Source of the DNA: Brachybacterium avium
GTDB taxonomy: Bacteria; Actinomycetota; Actinomycetes; Actinomycetales; Dermabacteraceae
NCBI RefSeq assembly: GCF_002216795.1
Contig: NZ_CP022316.1
Span: 1,488,001 to 1,552,000, forward strand
Direction of reading: 5' to 3'
DNA length: 64,000 bases
Position numbers and translations under genes: made by a program. The first letter of the stretch is position 1, and every line of letters starts with the position of its first letter. Positions 53,291 through 61,728 of the stretch are shown in pieces. A model generated the notes under the pieces. It saw only the letters and a program-made list of their open reading frames with translations. It was not told the DNA's origin and searched no databases.

Positions 53291-53338
53291 ACTCATTAAG
53301 GGTCTTTTCGAGGTGCAGCGCCCCGTAACTCATTGATT
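53291..53338. promoter_or_regulatory. two copies of a candidate regulon motif
   Basis: ACTCATT occurs at 53291-53297 and, as the longer ACTCATTGATT, at 53328-53338, in the gap between divergent sulfatase 1 and the hydroxyacid dehydrogenase. The same 11-mer occurs before the sugar-binding protein gene (55772-55782). It may be the site of the local GntR-LacI regulator. Confidence 0.4.
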
Positions 53339-53449
53339 GCTTCGCTCGCGTGCTGATTGGCTCCGGAACAAGCCATCTCGCCCCACCGACCGCGCATCCG
53401 GGGGCGACTCCCGATGACAAGCATCGCCCCAGTGAAGGACAGCATCCGA

Positions 53450-54437
53450 TGAAGACGATCCTCGCCATGCCGCAGGACCAGCAGCACCTGATGTTCGGAC
53501 CCGGCCAGCTGCAGGAGCTGAGCGACCTCGTCGAGATCGACGTGGACCGGACCGTCCCGGAACTGCAGGCGGCGGCCGACGAGCAGCTGGCGGACGTCGA
53601 GGTGCTGATCACGGGCTGGGGATCACCGCACCTCGATGCCGCGACGCTGCAGCGCCTGCCCGCCCTGCGCGCGGTGGTGCACACCGCGGGGACCTTGCGC
53701 CACATCGCGTCACCCGCCCTGTGGGAGCGGGACGACATCCTGGTCACCACCGCCGCCGAGGCCAACGCGGTGCCGGTCGCCGAGTTCAGCGTGGCCCAGA
53801 TCCTCCTGGCCGGGAAGCAGAGCCTGAGCCGAGAGGCCGCACATCGACGCTGCCGGGGCAGGAGCACACCTCGGCGCTCGCCCACGGAGGCAACTTCGGA
53901 GCAGTGGTGGGCCTCATCGGGGCCTCCAGGGTCGGGCGCGCGGTCATGGAGCTGCTGCAGAGCTTCGACCTGACGATCCTGCTCAGCGACCCGTACGTGA
54001 GCGAGGAGGAGGCGCGAGCCCTGGGAACGGAGCTCGTGACCCTGGAGGAGCTGTTCCGCCGTAGCGACGTCGTCAGCCTGCACGCCCCGGATGTCCCGTC
54101 CACGCAGGGGATGGTGACCGGGGCGCTGCTGGCCTCGATGCGCGAGGGCACCACCTTCATCAACACCGCGCGCCCGGCCCTCGTCGACCTCGACGCCCTG
54201 CGGGAGCAGGTGGTCTCCGGGCGCCTCAGCGCAGTCCTCGACGTGAACGACGACCTCGCCCCCGACGATCCCCTGTGGGAGGCGCCGTCGGTCTCGATCA
54301 CCCCGCACATCGCCGGCTCCCTGGGGAACGAGCTGCACCGGCTCGGCGAGAGCGCCCTCGAGGAGATCCGGCGGCTGTGCGCAGGACGGCCCGCCTTCGC
54401 CCCCGTGGACCCCGGCGCCCTGGCGATCATCGCCTGA
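53450..54437 (+). pseudogene. frameshifted D-2-hydroxyacid dehydrogenase gene
   Basis: The first part (ATG 53450) reads MKTILAMPQDQQHLMFG, then GWGSPHLDAATLQRLPALR, VVHTAGTLRH and AEANAVPVAEFSVAQILLAGKQSL. From about 53825-53860 the similarity moves to the -1 frame: GNFGAVVGLIGASRVGRAVMELL (NAD-binding Rossmann motif), LHAPDVPSTQGMV, INTARPALVDLDAL and SITPHIAGSLGNELHRLGE with the catalytic His. Together they make a full-length enzyme of about 328 aa, so a single base has been lost by mutation or sequencing error. It would reduce or oxidise a 2-keto/2-hydroxy acid derived from the sugar handled by this locus. Confidence 0.8.
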
Positions 54438-54448
54438 GGGGCCGGATC

Positions 54449-55588
54449 TCAGGCCCCGGCGGGCCCGCCGATGCTCGAGGCGCCGCAGGACTCGCGGATG
54501 ACGAGATGAGGGCGCAGCCTGACCTGGAGCACCGGTGAGCTGGGACCGTTCTCGATCCGGCGCAGCATCACCTCCGCCGCCGTCGAGCCGAGGTGGTACT
54601 TCGCCGGGGACATCGCGGTCAGCGGCACCTCGGCCAGCTCGGTGAGCTCATCGTCGTACGAGACCAGGGCGAGGTCGCGGGGGACGACGATGCCCCGGCG
54701 CGAGGCCGCACCCTCCAGGAGCGCCGCCTCCCGGTCCCCGAACACCAGCGCGGCGGTGCAGCCGTGCTCGAGCAGCTCGGCGAGAGCACGGTCGGCACGT
54801 TCGGCGTTCCACGCCCCCATCTCGTCCGCGATCACGACCTCCTGGAGGCCATCGACTTCGCAGGCGGTACGGTATCCGGCACGTATGCCGGGAGCCGTGT
54901 ACGGAACGCGGCGAAGCACCAGGCCGATGCGCTCGTGCCCGAGACCGAGAAGGTGCTGCATGGCGTCGAACCCACCTCCCGCATGATCGGAGACCACGTG
55001 CTCCGACGGGTCTGCGGCGCCGAGCTCGGGCAGTGAGCGCTCCAACAGCACGACGGGGATCTTGAGATTCTGCAGCGCCTCGATCCTCCGCAGGTTCTCC
55101 TGCGCCCGCCCGGCACTGAAGGTCGGCACCACGATGATCCCCCGCACCCCATCGGCAAGGATCGACTGCAGCGCTTCCCTCTCCTGCTCGACCTTGTAGT
55201 TGCTGGTCGCGAGGGTGAGGGAGACACGTCGGGCGGCGAGCGTGGTCTCCAGCCCCTGGAGCACCTTCGCGTAGTACAGCGCGGTCTCGGGGATCAGAAT
55301 CCCGACCCGCCCCTGCCTAGTCTCGCGCTGCGGCCTGCGGTCGCTGACGAAGGTGCCCGCTCCCCGCCGCCGGGTCACCAGCCCCTCGTCCACGAGCGAC
55401 TCATAGGCGCGTCGCACGGTCGTGAGGGAGAACCCCGATTCCTGGATCAGCTCGTTCTCCGTGGGCAGCTTCGTCCCCGGGGTCCAGGCACCGGAGCGGA
55501 TCCGACTGCGCAGCTGCGAGGCGAGCTCCTCGAACTTCAGGCTGCGGCGCCCGCTGCGGCTCCACACCGATTCCGTCGGGGTCTCCAT
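54449..55588 (-). CDS. GntR-LacI hybrid transcriptional regulator
   Basis: A 379-residue regulator combining a GntR-type winged helix at the N-terminus (KFEELASQLRSRIRSGAWTPGTKLPTENELIQESGFSLTTVRRAYESLVDEGLVTRRRGAGTFV over about 65 residues) with a LacI-type periplasmic-binding sensor domain (GRVGILIPETALYYAKVLQG, DHAGGGFDAMQHLLGLGHERIGLV, ALVSYDDELTELAEVPLT). This architecture is that of AraR-like sugar sensors. It lies between the dehydrogenase and the sugar importer and is the obvious regulator of the locus. A GGTGAGTCACC palindrome lies 17 bases upstream of its start, possibly for autoregulation. Confidence 0.9.
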   Translation of the reverse strand: METPTESVWSRSGRRSLKFEELASQLRSRIRSGAWTPGTKLPTENELIQESGFSLTTVRRAYESLVDEGLVTRRRGAGTFVSDRRPQRETRQGRVGILIPETALYYAKVLQGLETTLAARRVSLTLATSNYKVEQEREALQSILADGVRGIIVVPTFSAGRAQENLRRIEALQNLKIPVVLLERSLPELGAADPSEHVVSDHAGGGFDAMQHLLGLGHERIGLVLRRVPYTAPGIRAGYRTACEVDGLQEVVIADEMGAWNAERADRALAELLEHGCTAALVFGDREAALLEGAASRRGIVVPRDLALVSYDDELTELAEVPLTAMSPAKYHLGSTAAEVMLRRIENGPSSPVLQVRLRPHLVIRESCGASSIGGPAGA

Positions 55589-55604
55589 CGCCGCATCGCC
55601 TCCA

Positions 55605-55615
55605 GGTGAGTCACC
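55605..55615. promoter_or_regulatory. palindrome upstream of the GntR-LacI regulator
   Basis: GGTGA-G-TCACC, a perfect 11-bp odd palindrome 17 bases before the regulator start. A related GGTGACC lies about 35 bases further. It is a candidate autoregulatory site. Confidence 0.35.
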
Positions 55616-55771
55616 ATTACTGTCCTAGCACTATCTTCGCGGAAGATTACCAGGTGACCCACCATCCGCCCGACGGGCCGACGTCACCGCAGGCCAAACG
55701 GACAATGAGAGCGCCGTCACCCCCATATTTCGTCGCCTCGAGGTAGGGCGTCCGGGATAAAGGTCCCGAGC

Positions 55772-55782
55772 ACTCATTGATT
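55772..55782 (+). promoter_or_regulatory. ACTCATTGATT motif before the sugar importer operon
   Basis: Exact 11-base copy of the motif at 53328-53338, 50 bases before the binding-protein gene. Confidence 0.4.
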
Positions 55783-55831
55783 ACTACCTTGTCCCGCTGG
55801 TCCGATAGTTGCACTTACTCTGAAAGGCCAG

Positions 55832-57148
55832 GTGAGTCGCGTGCTGCATTCTGCAACTCCGACACGACGTCAACTCTTCGCACTGGGCGCCGGCGGTGCC
55901 GCCGCGGTTTCCCTCGCCGCCTGTGGCGGCTCCTCCTCCGGCTCGGGCTCCGGTGATTCGATCACGTACTGGTCGAACTGGAAGGAGGGAGAATCCCAGC
56001 AGGCCGTCATGAAGGAGGCCGTCGCTGCCTTCGAGGAGGAGAGCGGCATCACGGTCAACGTGGAATGGCAGGGCCGCCAGGTCACGCAGAAGATCGTCCC
56101 GGCGCTGAACACACCGCAGGTCCCGGACATCATCGACGGCGCCTTCGCCAAGCTCGCTCCGGTCCTCGCCGCGACCGGGCAGGTCCTTCCGCTCGATGAC
56201 CTGTTCGCCTCCGAGGTGGAGGGTGAGGCGATCACGGACATCATCCCCGAGAAGTTCCGCAACGAGTCGACGATGATCGACGGCAGCCCGTGGCTGCTGC
56301 CGACCTTCCTCACCTCCGAGGCGATCTGGTACGACGCGGGAGAGCACCCCGAGATCAGCGAGGCTCCGCCGGCGGACTGGGAGGAGTTCATCGCCCTGCT
56401 CGACGACCTGAAGAGCCAGGGCAAGACCCCCCTCGCCGCGGACGGCGACGTCGGTGGCTACAACGTCCTCTGGTTCCAGTCGCTCTACCTGCGCCTGACC
56501 GGTGTCGGCGGCCTGAACGAGCTGGTCTCCGACAAGAGCGGGGCTCTCTGGGACGGCGATGCAGCGCTCGAGGCGGCCCGCTGCGTGGAGCAGATCGTCC
56601 AGGGCGGCTATCTCATCCCCGGCTATGACGCCTCCAAGTGGCCTGCCCAGCAGCAGGCCTGGGCCACGAACGACGCCGCCCTGCTGCTGAACGGCTCGTG
56701 GATCCCGACGGAGACCGCCCCGTACGCCACCAAGGACTTCGAGTACGCTTCCTTCCCGATGCCCTCACCGGACCCGTCGGGGGAGACGATCATGCGGGCG
56801 GAGCCCACCGGCTTCGTCATCCCGTTGCAGGCGAAGAACCCCGAGGCCGCAGCCGAGTTCGCGAAGTTCCTGCTGCGTATGGACTTCCAGGAGAAGATCG
56901 CCTCCGAGGCCGGTCAGATCCCGATCCGAGAGGGCATCGAGACCATCCCCGAGCTGGCAGACATCTCTGCCGCGATCGACGCGGCGGACAGCACCTACCT
57001 GGCCGCGGACGGCATCACCCACTCGGGATATATGGAGACGGTGATGCAGCCGATCAACGACGAGCTGTTCCTCGGCAAGATCAGCGCCGAGGAGTTCATC
57101 TCGTCGGCGAAGGAAGCACAGATCTCCTACTGGGAAGCGCAGCTCTGA
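55832..57148 (+). CDS. extracellular sugar-binding lipoprotein of ABC importer
   Basis: A family 1 solute-binding protein (438 aa) for oligosaccharides. The signal region TRRQLFALGAGGAAAVSLAAC combines a twin-arginine-like pair with a lipobox ending at Cys31, so it is a lipid-anchored receptor on the outer face. The mature domain has ITYWSNWKEGESQQAVMKEAV, VPDIIDGAFAKLAPV, LLNGSWIPTE and FVIPLQAKNPEAAAEFAKFLL, typical of CUT1 sugar receptors. The GTG start follows GAAAGG. It is the first gene of the importer operon and should bind the sulfated oligosaccharide. Confidence 0.9.
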   Translation: MSRVLHSATPTRRQLFALGAGGAAAVSLAACGGSSSGSGSGDSITYWSNWKEGESQQAVMKEAVAAFEEESGITVNVEWQGRQVTQKIVPALNTPQVPDIIDGAFAKLAPVLAATGQVLPLDDLFASEVEGEAITDIIPEKFRNESTMIDGSPWLLPTFLTSEAIWYDAGEHPEISEAPPADWEEFIALLDDLKSQGKTPLAADGDVGGYNVLWFQSLYLRLTGVGGLNELVSDKSGALWDGDAALEAARCVEQIVQGGYLIPGYDASKWPAQQQAWATNDAALLLNGSWIPTETAPYATKDFEYASFPMPSPDPSGETIMRAEPTGFVIPLQAKNPEAAAEFAKFLLRMDFQEKIASEAGQIPIREGIETIPELADISAAIDAADSTYLAADGITHSGYMETVMQPINDELFLGKISAEEFISSAKEAQISYWEAQL

Positions 57149-57149
57149 G

Positions 57150-58088
57150 ATGACGGCCCAGACCGCTCAGCGCCCCGTGCGCCACTCCAAGGGAGTCAGC
57201 CTCATCGAGGCCCAGAAGCGGAAGCTCTTCCTCCCCCTGGTCGGCCCCGCCTTCCTGTTCTACACGCTGCTGGTGGTGGTCCCCACGGCCGCCGCCCTCT
57301 GGATCAGCTTCCATCGCTGGCCCGGAGCCGGGCCGATGGAGTTCGTCGGGCTGCGCAACTATCCCCGGGTGGCCAAGGACCCGCTGTTCCAGCAGGCGTT
57401 CCTCAACACCATGCTGATCCTGGTGGTCGTGGGCGTGACGATCTTCATCCTCGCCTTCGCGATGAGCCTGGTGCTGCGCAACATGTGGGGCAAGGGCACC
57501 GTCCGCGCGGTGATCTTCTTCCCCCACCTGGTCAATGCGCTCGTCTTCGGCGCGTTGGCAGGGTTCATCTTCAACCCGGGCGGCCTGGTGAACACACTGC
57601 TGCGTCCGTTCGGGGTCACCGAGCCCCCGGCCTGGTTGGCCCAGGACAACATCTTCGTGCTCATCATGGTCACGCTGGTGCTGACGCACACCGGGTACTT
57701 CACCACGATCCTGATGGCGGGCGTGGACCGGATCCCGCCGGACTACTTCGAAGTGGCATCGCTGGCCGGATGCAATGCGATCCAGCGCCTGCGGTACGTG
57801 ATCATCCCGCTGACCTGGGAGGTGTTCGCGACCTGTGCGGTGCTGTGGACGATCAGCTCGGTGAAGATCTTCGAGCTCATCTGGGTCTTCGGCGGGTCCA
57901 GCGGTGTCGGCATCCCGCCCACCTCCAGCTGGACCGCCGCCGTGTACACCTACGTCACGGCGTTCTCCGGGCAGTCAGTCCCGGCCTACGGGGCGGCCAC
58001 CGCCTCCGCGATCATCTCGCTGGTCGCGGTGTCGATCATCGTCCTGCTCATGCGGCGGGTCATGCGTCGCGACGCCATCCAGTACTGA
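57150..58088 (+). CDS. sugar ABC importer permease 1 (MalF/UgpA type)
   Basis: A CUT1 permease of 312 aa with six hydrophobic helices. The N-terminal cytoplasmic part is basic. The EAA coupling loop reads YFEVASLAGCNAIQRLRYVIIPLTWE. The region VRAVIFFPHLVNALVFGALAGFIF is family-typical. ATG 57150 is 1 base after the binding-protein stop, so it is coupled. It pairs with the next permease. No ATPase gene is present; a shared MsiK-like ATPase elsewhere is assumed. Confidence 0.92.
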   Translation: MTAQTAQRPVRHSKGVSLIEAQKRKLFLPLVGPAFLFYTLLVVVPTAAALWISFHRWPGAGPMEFVGLRNYPRVAKDPLFQQAFLNTMLILVVVGVTIFILAFAMSLVLRNMWGKGTVRAVIFFPHLVNALVFGALAGFIFNPGGLVNTLLRPFGVTEPPAWLAQDNIFVLIMVTLVLTHTGYFTTILMAGVDRIPPDYFEVASLAGCNAIQRLRYVIIPLTWEVFATCAVLWTISSVKIFELIWVFGGSSGVGIPPTSSWTAAVYTYVTAFSGQSVPAYGAATASAIISLVAVSIIVLLMRRVMRRDAIQY

Positions 58089-58105
58089 ACGACAAGGACA
58101 ACGAC

Positions 58106-59041
58106 GTGACTTCTCCGATCCCCGCCCTGGCCGCTGCCGAACCGGGCACCGTCCTGCAGAGCCCGCGCCCGCCCCGCCGACGCCGCAGTCGCGGCAGCCC
58201 CGCCTCCCGCGCGGAGCGCAACCCGCTGCGCATGGTCCTGGTGGGCGTGCTGTGGCTGGCCGTCGCGCTCGGGATCGCGCTGCTCTTCTGGATCATCGTG
58301 CAGTCCCTCCGGGACACCCGCGAGATCCTCGCCGAACCCTTCGGGATGCCGACCTCGCTCGAGTTCGAGAACTGGTCGCGCGCCTGGACCGTCGGCGACT
58401 TCGGTCGAGCCGCCTGGAACAGCGCCTGGGTGACCCTGGTGAGCTCCGGGCTCACGGTCGTCGTCGCCGCCCCGGCGGCGTACTATCTCGGCCGGGTCGA
58501 CACTCCCGTGACCCGATTCCTCAGCAACTACTTCGTGCTCGGGCTCGGCATCCCTGCGCAGGTCATCATGATCCCGCTGTTCGTGATGCTCTCCCGCCTG
58601 TACCTCACCAACAGCCTGATCGGGCTAAACCTGGTGTACATCGGGATCTCGATGCCGTTCACGGTGTTCCTGCTGATCTCCTTCTTCCGCACCCTGCCGG
58701 TGGAGCTCGAAGAGGCGGCCGCGATCGACGGCACCTCGCCGCTGGGCACGATGATGCGCATCATCATGCCGCTGGCCAAGGGCGGCATCATGACCGCGTT
58801 CATCCTGCAGGTGATCTCGCACTGGAACGAGACGCTGATGGCGATGACGCTGCTCAGCTCGACGGACAAGTACACGCTGCCGGTCGCGCTGATCGGCTTC
58901 GTGCAGCAGCAGACCTATTCCGGGGCGGACTGGGGCGGTCTCTTCGCCGGCATCTGCATCGTGGTGCTGCCGATGCTGATCATGTTCCTGTTCGTCAGCC
59001 GCCGCCTCACCGAGGGGCTCACGGTCGGGATGGGCAAATGA
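58106..59041 (+). CDS. sugar ABC importer permease 2 (MalG/UgpE type)
   Basis: The second CUT1 permease, 311 aa. After a basic N-terminus (PRPPRRRRSRGSPASRAERN) come six helices. The EAA loop reads PVELEEAAAIDGTSPLGTMMRIIMPLAKGGI, with the MalG-type C-terminus FVSRRLTEGLTVGMGK. GTG 58106 follows AAGGACA; the frame is open upstream but lacks similarity. Its stop overlaps the start of sulfatase 2 (ATGA), directly tying uptake to desulfation in one operon. Confidence 0.92.
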   Translation: MTSPIPALAAAEPGTVLQSPRPPRRRRSRGSPASRAERNPLRMVLVGVLWLAVALGIALLFWIIVQSLRDTREILAEPFGMPTSLEFENWSRAWTVGDFGRAAWNSAWVTLVSSGLTVVVAAPAAYYLGRVDTPVTRFLSNYFVLGLGIPAQVIMIPLFVMLSRLYLTNSLIGLNLVYIGISMPFTVFLLISFFRTLPVELEEAAAIDGTSPLGTMMRIIMPLAKGGIMTAFILQVISHWNETLMAMTLLSSTDKYTLPVALIGFVQQQTYSGADWGGLFAGICIVVLPMLIMFLFVSRRLTEGLTVGMGK

Positions 59042-60402
59042 CGAACCTGGTGCTGCTGATCGCGGACCAGTTCCGGGCGCAGTGCGTGGAGCCGGACGGC
59101 GATCCCGTGCCGACGCCGCACCTCGATGCGCTCGCCTCCCGCGGGGTGCGGTGCGAGTCGGCGCTGAGCTCCTATCCGGTGTGCAGCCCGCACCGCGCGA
59201 TGCTCATCTCCGGGCAGACCCCGCAGGAGAACGGCGTGCACCTCAACGTCAACTCCGCCACTGCCGCTTCCGGCGTCGGCCTGCGCTCGGACGCCGAGAG
59301 CTGGGCCGCGGTGATGGCCGCGCACGGCATGGCCACCGGATGGATCGGCAAGTGGCATCTCGAGCCGCCCACCGCGGAGGACGAGATCTGGGGCGAGGGC
59401 CGACGGGACGACGGCAAGGTGTGGGATGCGTTCTCCCCGCCGGAGCGTCGCTTCGGCTTCTCCAGCTGGTACTCCTACGGCTGCTGCGACGACCATCTGC
59501 GCCCGCACTACTGGGCGACCGACAGCGGCCGCGAGGACCGGATCGACGTGGAGCAGTGGTCCGCAGAGCACGAGACGGACCGGGCGATCGAGTTCCTCGA
59601 CGAGCACGGAGAGGGACCCTTCGCGCTCGCGGTCTCCTGGAACCCGCCCCACCCCCCGTTCGAGCAGCTCCCCCACGGCATCCACGAGCAGTTCGCGGGC
59701 CGCGGCGAGGAGCTCCTGGTGCGCCCGAACGTCACCGAGGAGATCCGCGCCGAGGCCGCACAGGTCGCACCGCAGTACTTCACCGCAGTCCACGAGATCG
59801 ATCAGCAGGTGGGGCGGATCGTCGAGGCGCTCTCGCAGCGGGGCCTCACTGAGAACACCCTGGTCGTGTTCACCTCCGACCACGGCACCCAGCTGGGCAG
59901 CCACGGCCGGCTCGACAAGAACGTGCCGTTCGAGGAGTCCATGCGCATCCCGCTGATCATCGGCGGACCCTCGCACCTCGCCCCGGGCCGGTGCTCGGCG
60001 CTGATCGGCTCCCTCGATATGGCCCCGACCCTGCTGGGCCTGGTGGGCCTGGCGGAGTCGATCCCCGCCCGGATGGTGGGCGAGGACCTCAGCCCGGAGA
60101 TCCTCTCCCACGCCGCGGCTGATCCGGGCTCCGTGGTCCCGTTCTTCCATGACGAGGCCGCACCGGACGGGCTGCAGCAGCGCGGTCTGCGCACGCCCAC
60201 CCATCTGTGGGTGCTCTCGGCGCGGCGCGGCGAGGTGTGGTCCACCTGCCACGACCTCGTCGCCGACCCGTTCCAGCTGCATCCGCTCAAGGATCCCGCG
60301 CTGGATCGCGCGCTGACCGCCCGGGCTCGTGAGCTCTTCTCACGGCTGGAGATGCCGTGGCCGGTGCTGGACAACTATTCCCCGTCCCCCGTGGAGGTCT
60401 GA
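59038..60402 (+). CDS. sulfatase 2 (type I)
   Basis: A 454-residue sulfatase translationally coupled to the sugar permease. The metal site begins LVLLIADQFRAQC and the modification motif is CSPHR with Cys49 (YPVCSPHRAMLISG). WIGKWHLE carries the conserved Lys and His, and NTLVVFTSDHGTQLGSHG the C-terminal metal ligands. His in place of the usual Ser/Ala at the fourth motif position is tolerated in the family. There is no signal peptide. It should cleave a sulfate ester from the imported sugar in the cytoplasm. Confidence 0.9.
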   Translation: MTNLVLLIADQFRAQCVEPDGDPVPTPHLDALASRGVRCESALSSYPVCSPHRAMLISGQTPQENGVHLNVNSATAASGVGLRSDAESWAAVMAAHGMATGWIGKWHLEPPTAEDEIWGEGRRDDGKVWDAFSPPERRFGFSSWYSYGCCDDHLRPHYWATDSGREDRIDVEQWSAEHETDRAIEFLDEHGEGPFALAVSWNPPHPPFEQLPHGIHEQFAGRGEELLVRPNVTEEIRAEAAQVAPQYFTAVHEIDQQVGRIVEALSQRGLTENTLVVFTSDHGTQLGSHGRLDKNVPFEESMRIPLIIGGPSHLAPGRCSALIGSLDMAPTLLGLVGLAESIPARMVGEDLSPEILSHAAADPGSVVPFFHDEAAPDGLQQRGLRTPTHLWVLSARRGEVWSTCHDLVADPFQLHPLKDPALDRALTARARELFSRLEMPWPVLDNYSPSPVEV

Positions 60403-60405
60403 GAC

Positions 60406-61722
60406 GTGGCCAAGAACCTGCTGTTCCTGATGGCCGACCAGCTCGGGGCGCATGCGCTGGACGGCGAGTCCCAGGAGTTCCTCGCCGCCCCGCACCTGGC
60501 CCGGCTGCGCGAGGAGGGCGCCGCCTTCACCCGCGCCTACACCCCGTTCCCGCTGTGCGTCCCGGGTCGCAGCTCCCTGATCTCGGGCAGGGCCCCGCAC
60601 GAGATAGGCATCGACCGCAACCGTCCGTCGGAGGAGGTCGTCGAGGAGTTCCGTGCCGGCCCGACGCTGCCGCGGACATTGCAGGAGCACGGCTTCCGCA
60701 CCGAGTGGGGCGGGAAATGGCATGCCCCGCGGGTCGAGGTCTCCGAGGCCGACGGCTTCGCGCTGACCCGCCCGTTCGGTGACGCGGGGCTCGCGGACTG
60801 GGCCGCGGAGCGGCTGGACGAGTTGAGCGCCGCCGAGCAGCCCTTCGCCCTCTTCGTCTCCTTCGACGACCCGCACACGATCTGCGAGTACGCCCGCGGC
60901 CAGCCGATGCCGTACGGCGATGTCGAGCCGGCGCCCATCGCGAAGACGCCCCCGCTGCCGCTGAACCATGGGCCGCTTCCCTACGAGCCCGAGGCGCTCG
61001 CGCATGAGCGGGCGGTGGGACAGAACGTCCACGGCACCGGCACCTGGGGCCCGGACGAGTGGCGGCAGTACCGCTGGACCTATGCACGCCTGGTGGAACG
61101 GGTGGATCACCAGATCGGGACCGTGCTCGCGGCGCTCGAGCGCTCCGGAGCGGCGGAGGACACCCTGGTGGTCTTCACCTCCGACCACGGGGACGGGGAC
61201 GGCGCCCACCAGTGGTCGCAGAAGAGCGCGCTGTACGAGGAGTGCATCCGGGTGCCGCTGCTGCTGCGGGCCCCGGGCAAGCCGGCCGGCCGCACCGTCT
61301 CCACGCCGGTCACCACCGCCGAGCTGGTGCCGACCCTGTGCGCCGAGCTCGGCATCGCCCCGCCGCCGGGGGTGCGGCCCGGGAACCTGCTCGAGGACGC
61401 CCCTGCCGAAGACGTGGTCGTGGAGACCCGGATCGACCATCCCGCCTCGACGACGGTGGGTCGCTCCCTGCTGCACGGGGACTGGAAGTACACGGTCTAC
61501 TCGTGGGGGCGGAACCGGGAGCAGCTGCACCACCTGGGCGAGGACCCGCTGGAGATGCGGAACCTGGCGGTTCAGAGCCGCCACGGCGAGATGCTCGCCG
61601 CCCTGCGGAGCCGCCTGCTCGAGCGCTGCCTGCGCGACGGGGACCCCTTCGCCCGGCGCATCCCGCTGCCGCCGGACCTGCCGGCGGAGATCCGCGAGCA
61701 GATCTTCACCCCGCCCTACTGA
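60406..61722 (+). CDS. sulfatase 3 (type I)
   Basis: A 438-residue sulfatase beginning NLLFLMADQLGAHAL. The modification motif is CVPGR with Cys51 (FPLCVPGRSSLISG). GGKWHAPRVEV, FVSFDDPHTICEYARG and DTLVVFTSDHGDGDGAHQW supply the remaining active-site elements. The start is a GTG 3 bases after the sulfatase 2 stop, with GGAGG 8 bases upstream, so both enzymes are made from one mRNA. There is no signal peptide. It is only distantly similar in sequence to sulfatase 2, so a different sulfate position is likely. Confidence 0.9.
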   Translation: MAKNLLFLMADQLGAHALDGESQEFLAAPHLARLREEGAAFTRAYTPFPLCVPGRSSLISGRAPHEIGIDRNRPSEEVVEEFRAGPTLPRTLQEHGFRTEWGGKWHAPRVEVSEADGFALTRPFGDAGLADWAAERLDELSAAEQPFALFVSFDDPHTICEYARGQPMPYGDVEPAPIAKTPPLPLNHGPLPYEPEALAHERAVGQNVHGTGTWGPDEWRQYRWTYARLVERVDHQIGTVLAALERSGAAEDTLVVFTSDHGDGDGAHQWSQKSALYEECIRVPLLLRAPGKPAGRTVSTPVTTAELVPTLCAELGIAPPPGVRPGNLLEDAPAEDVVVETRIDHPASTTVGRSLLHGDWKYTVYSWGRNREQLHHLGEDPLEMRNLAVQSRHGEMLAALRSRLLERCLRDGDPFARRIPLPPDLPAEIREQIFTPPY

Positions 61723-61728
61723 GCCGCC

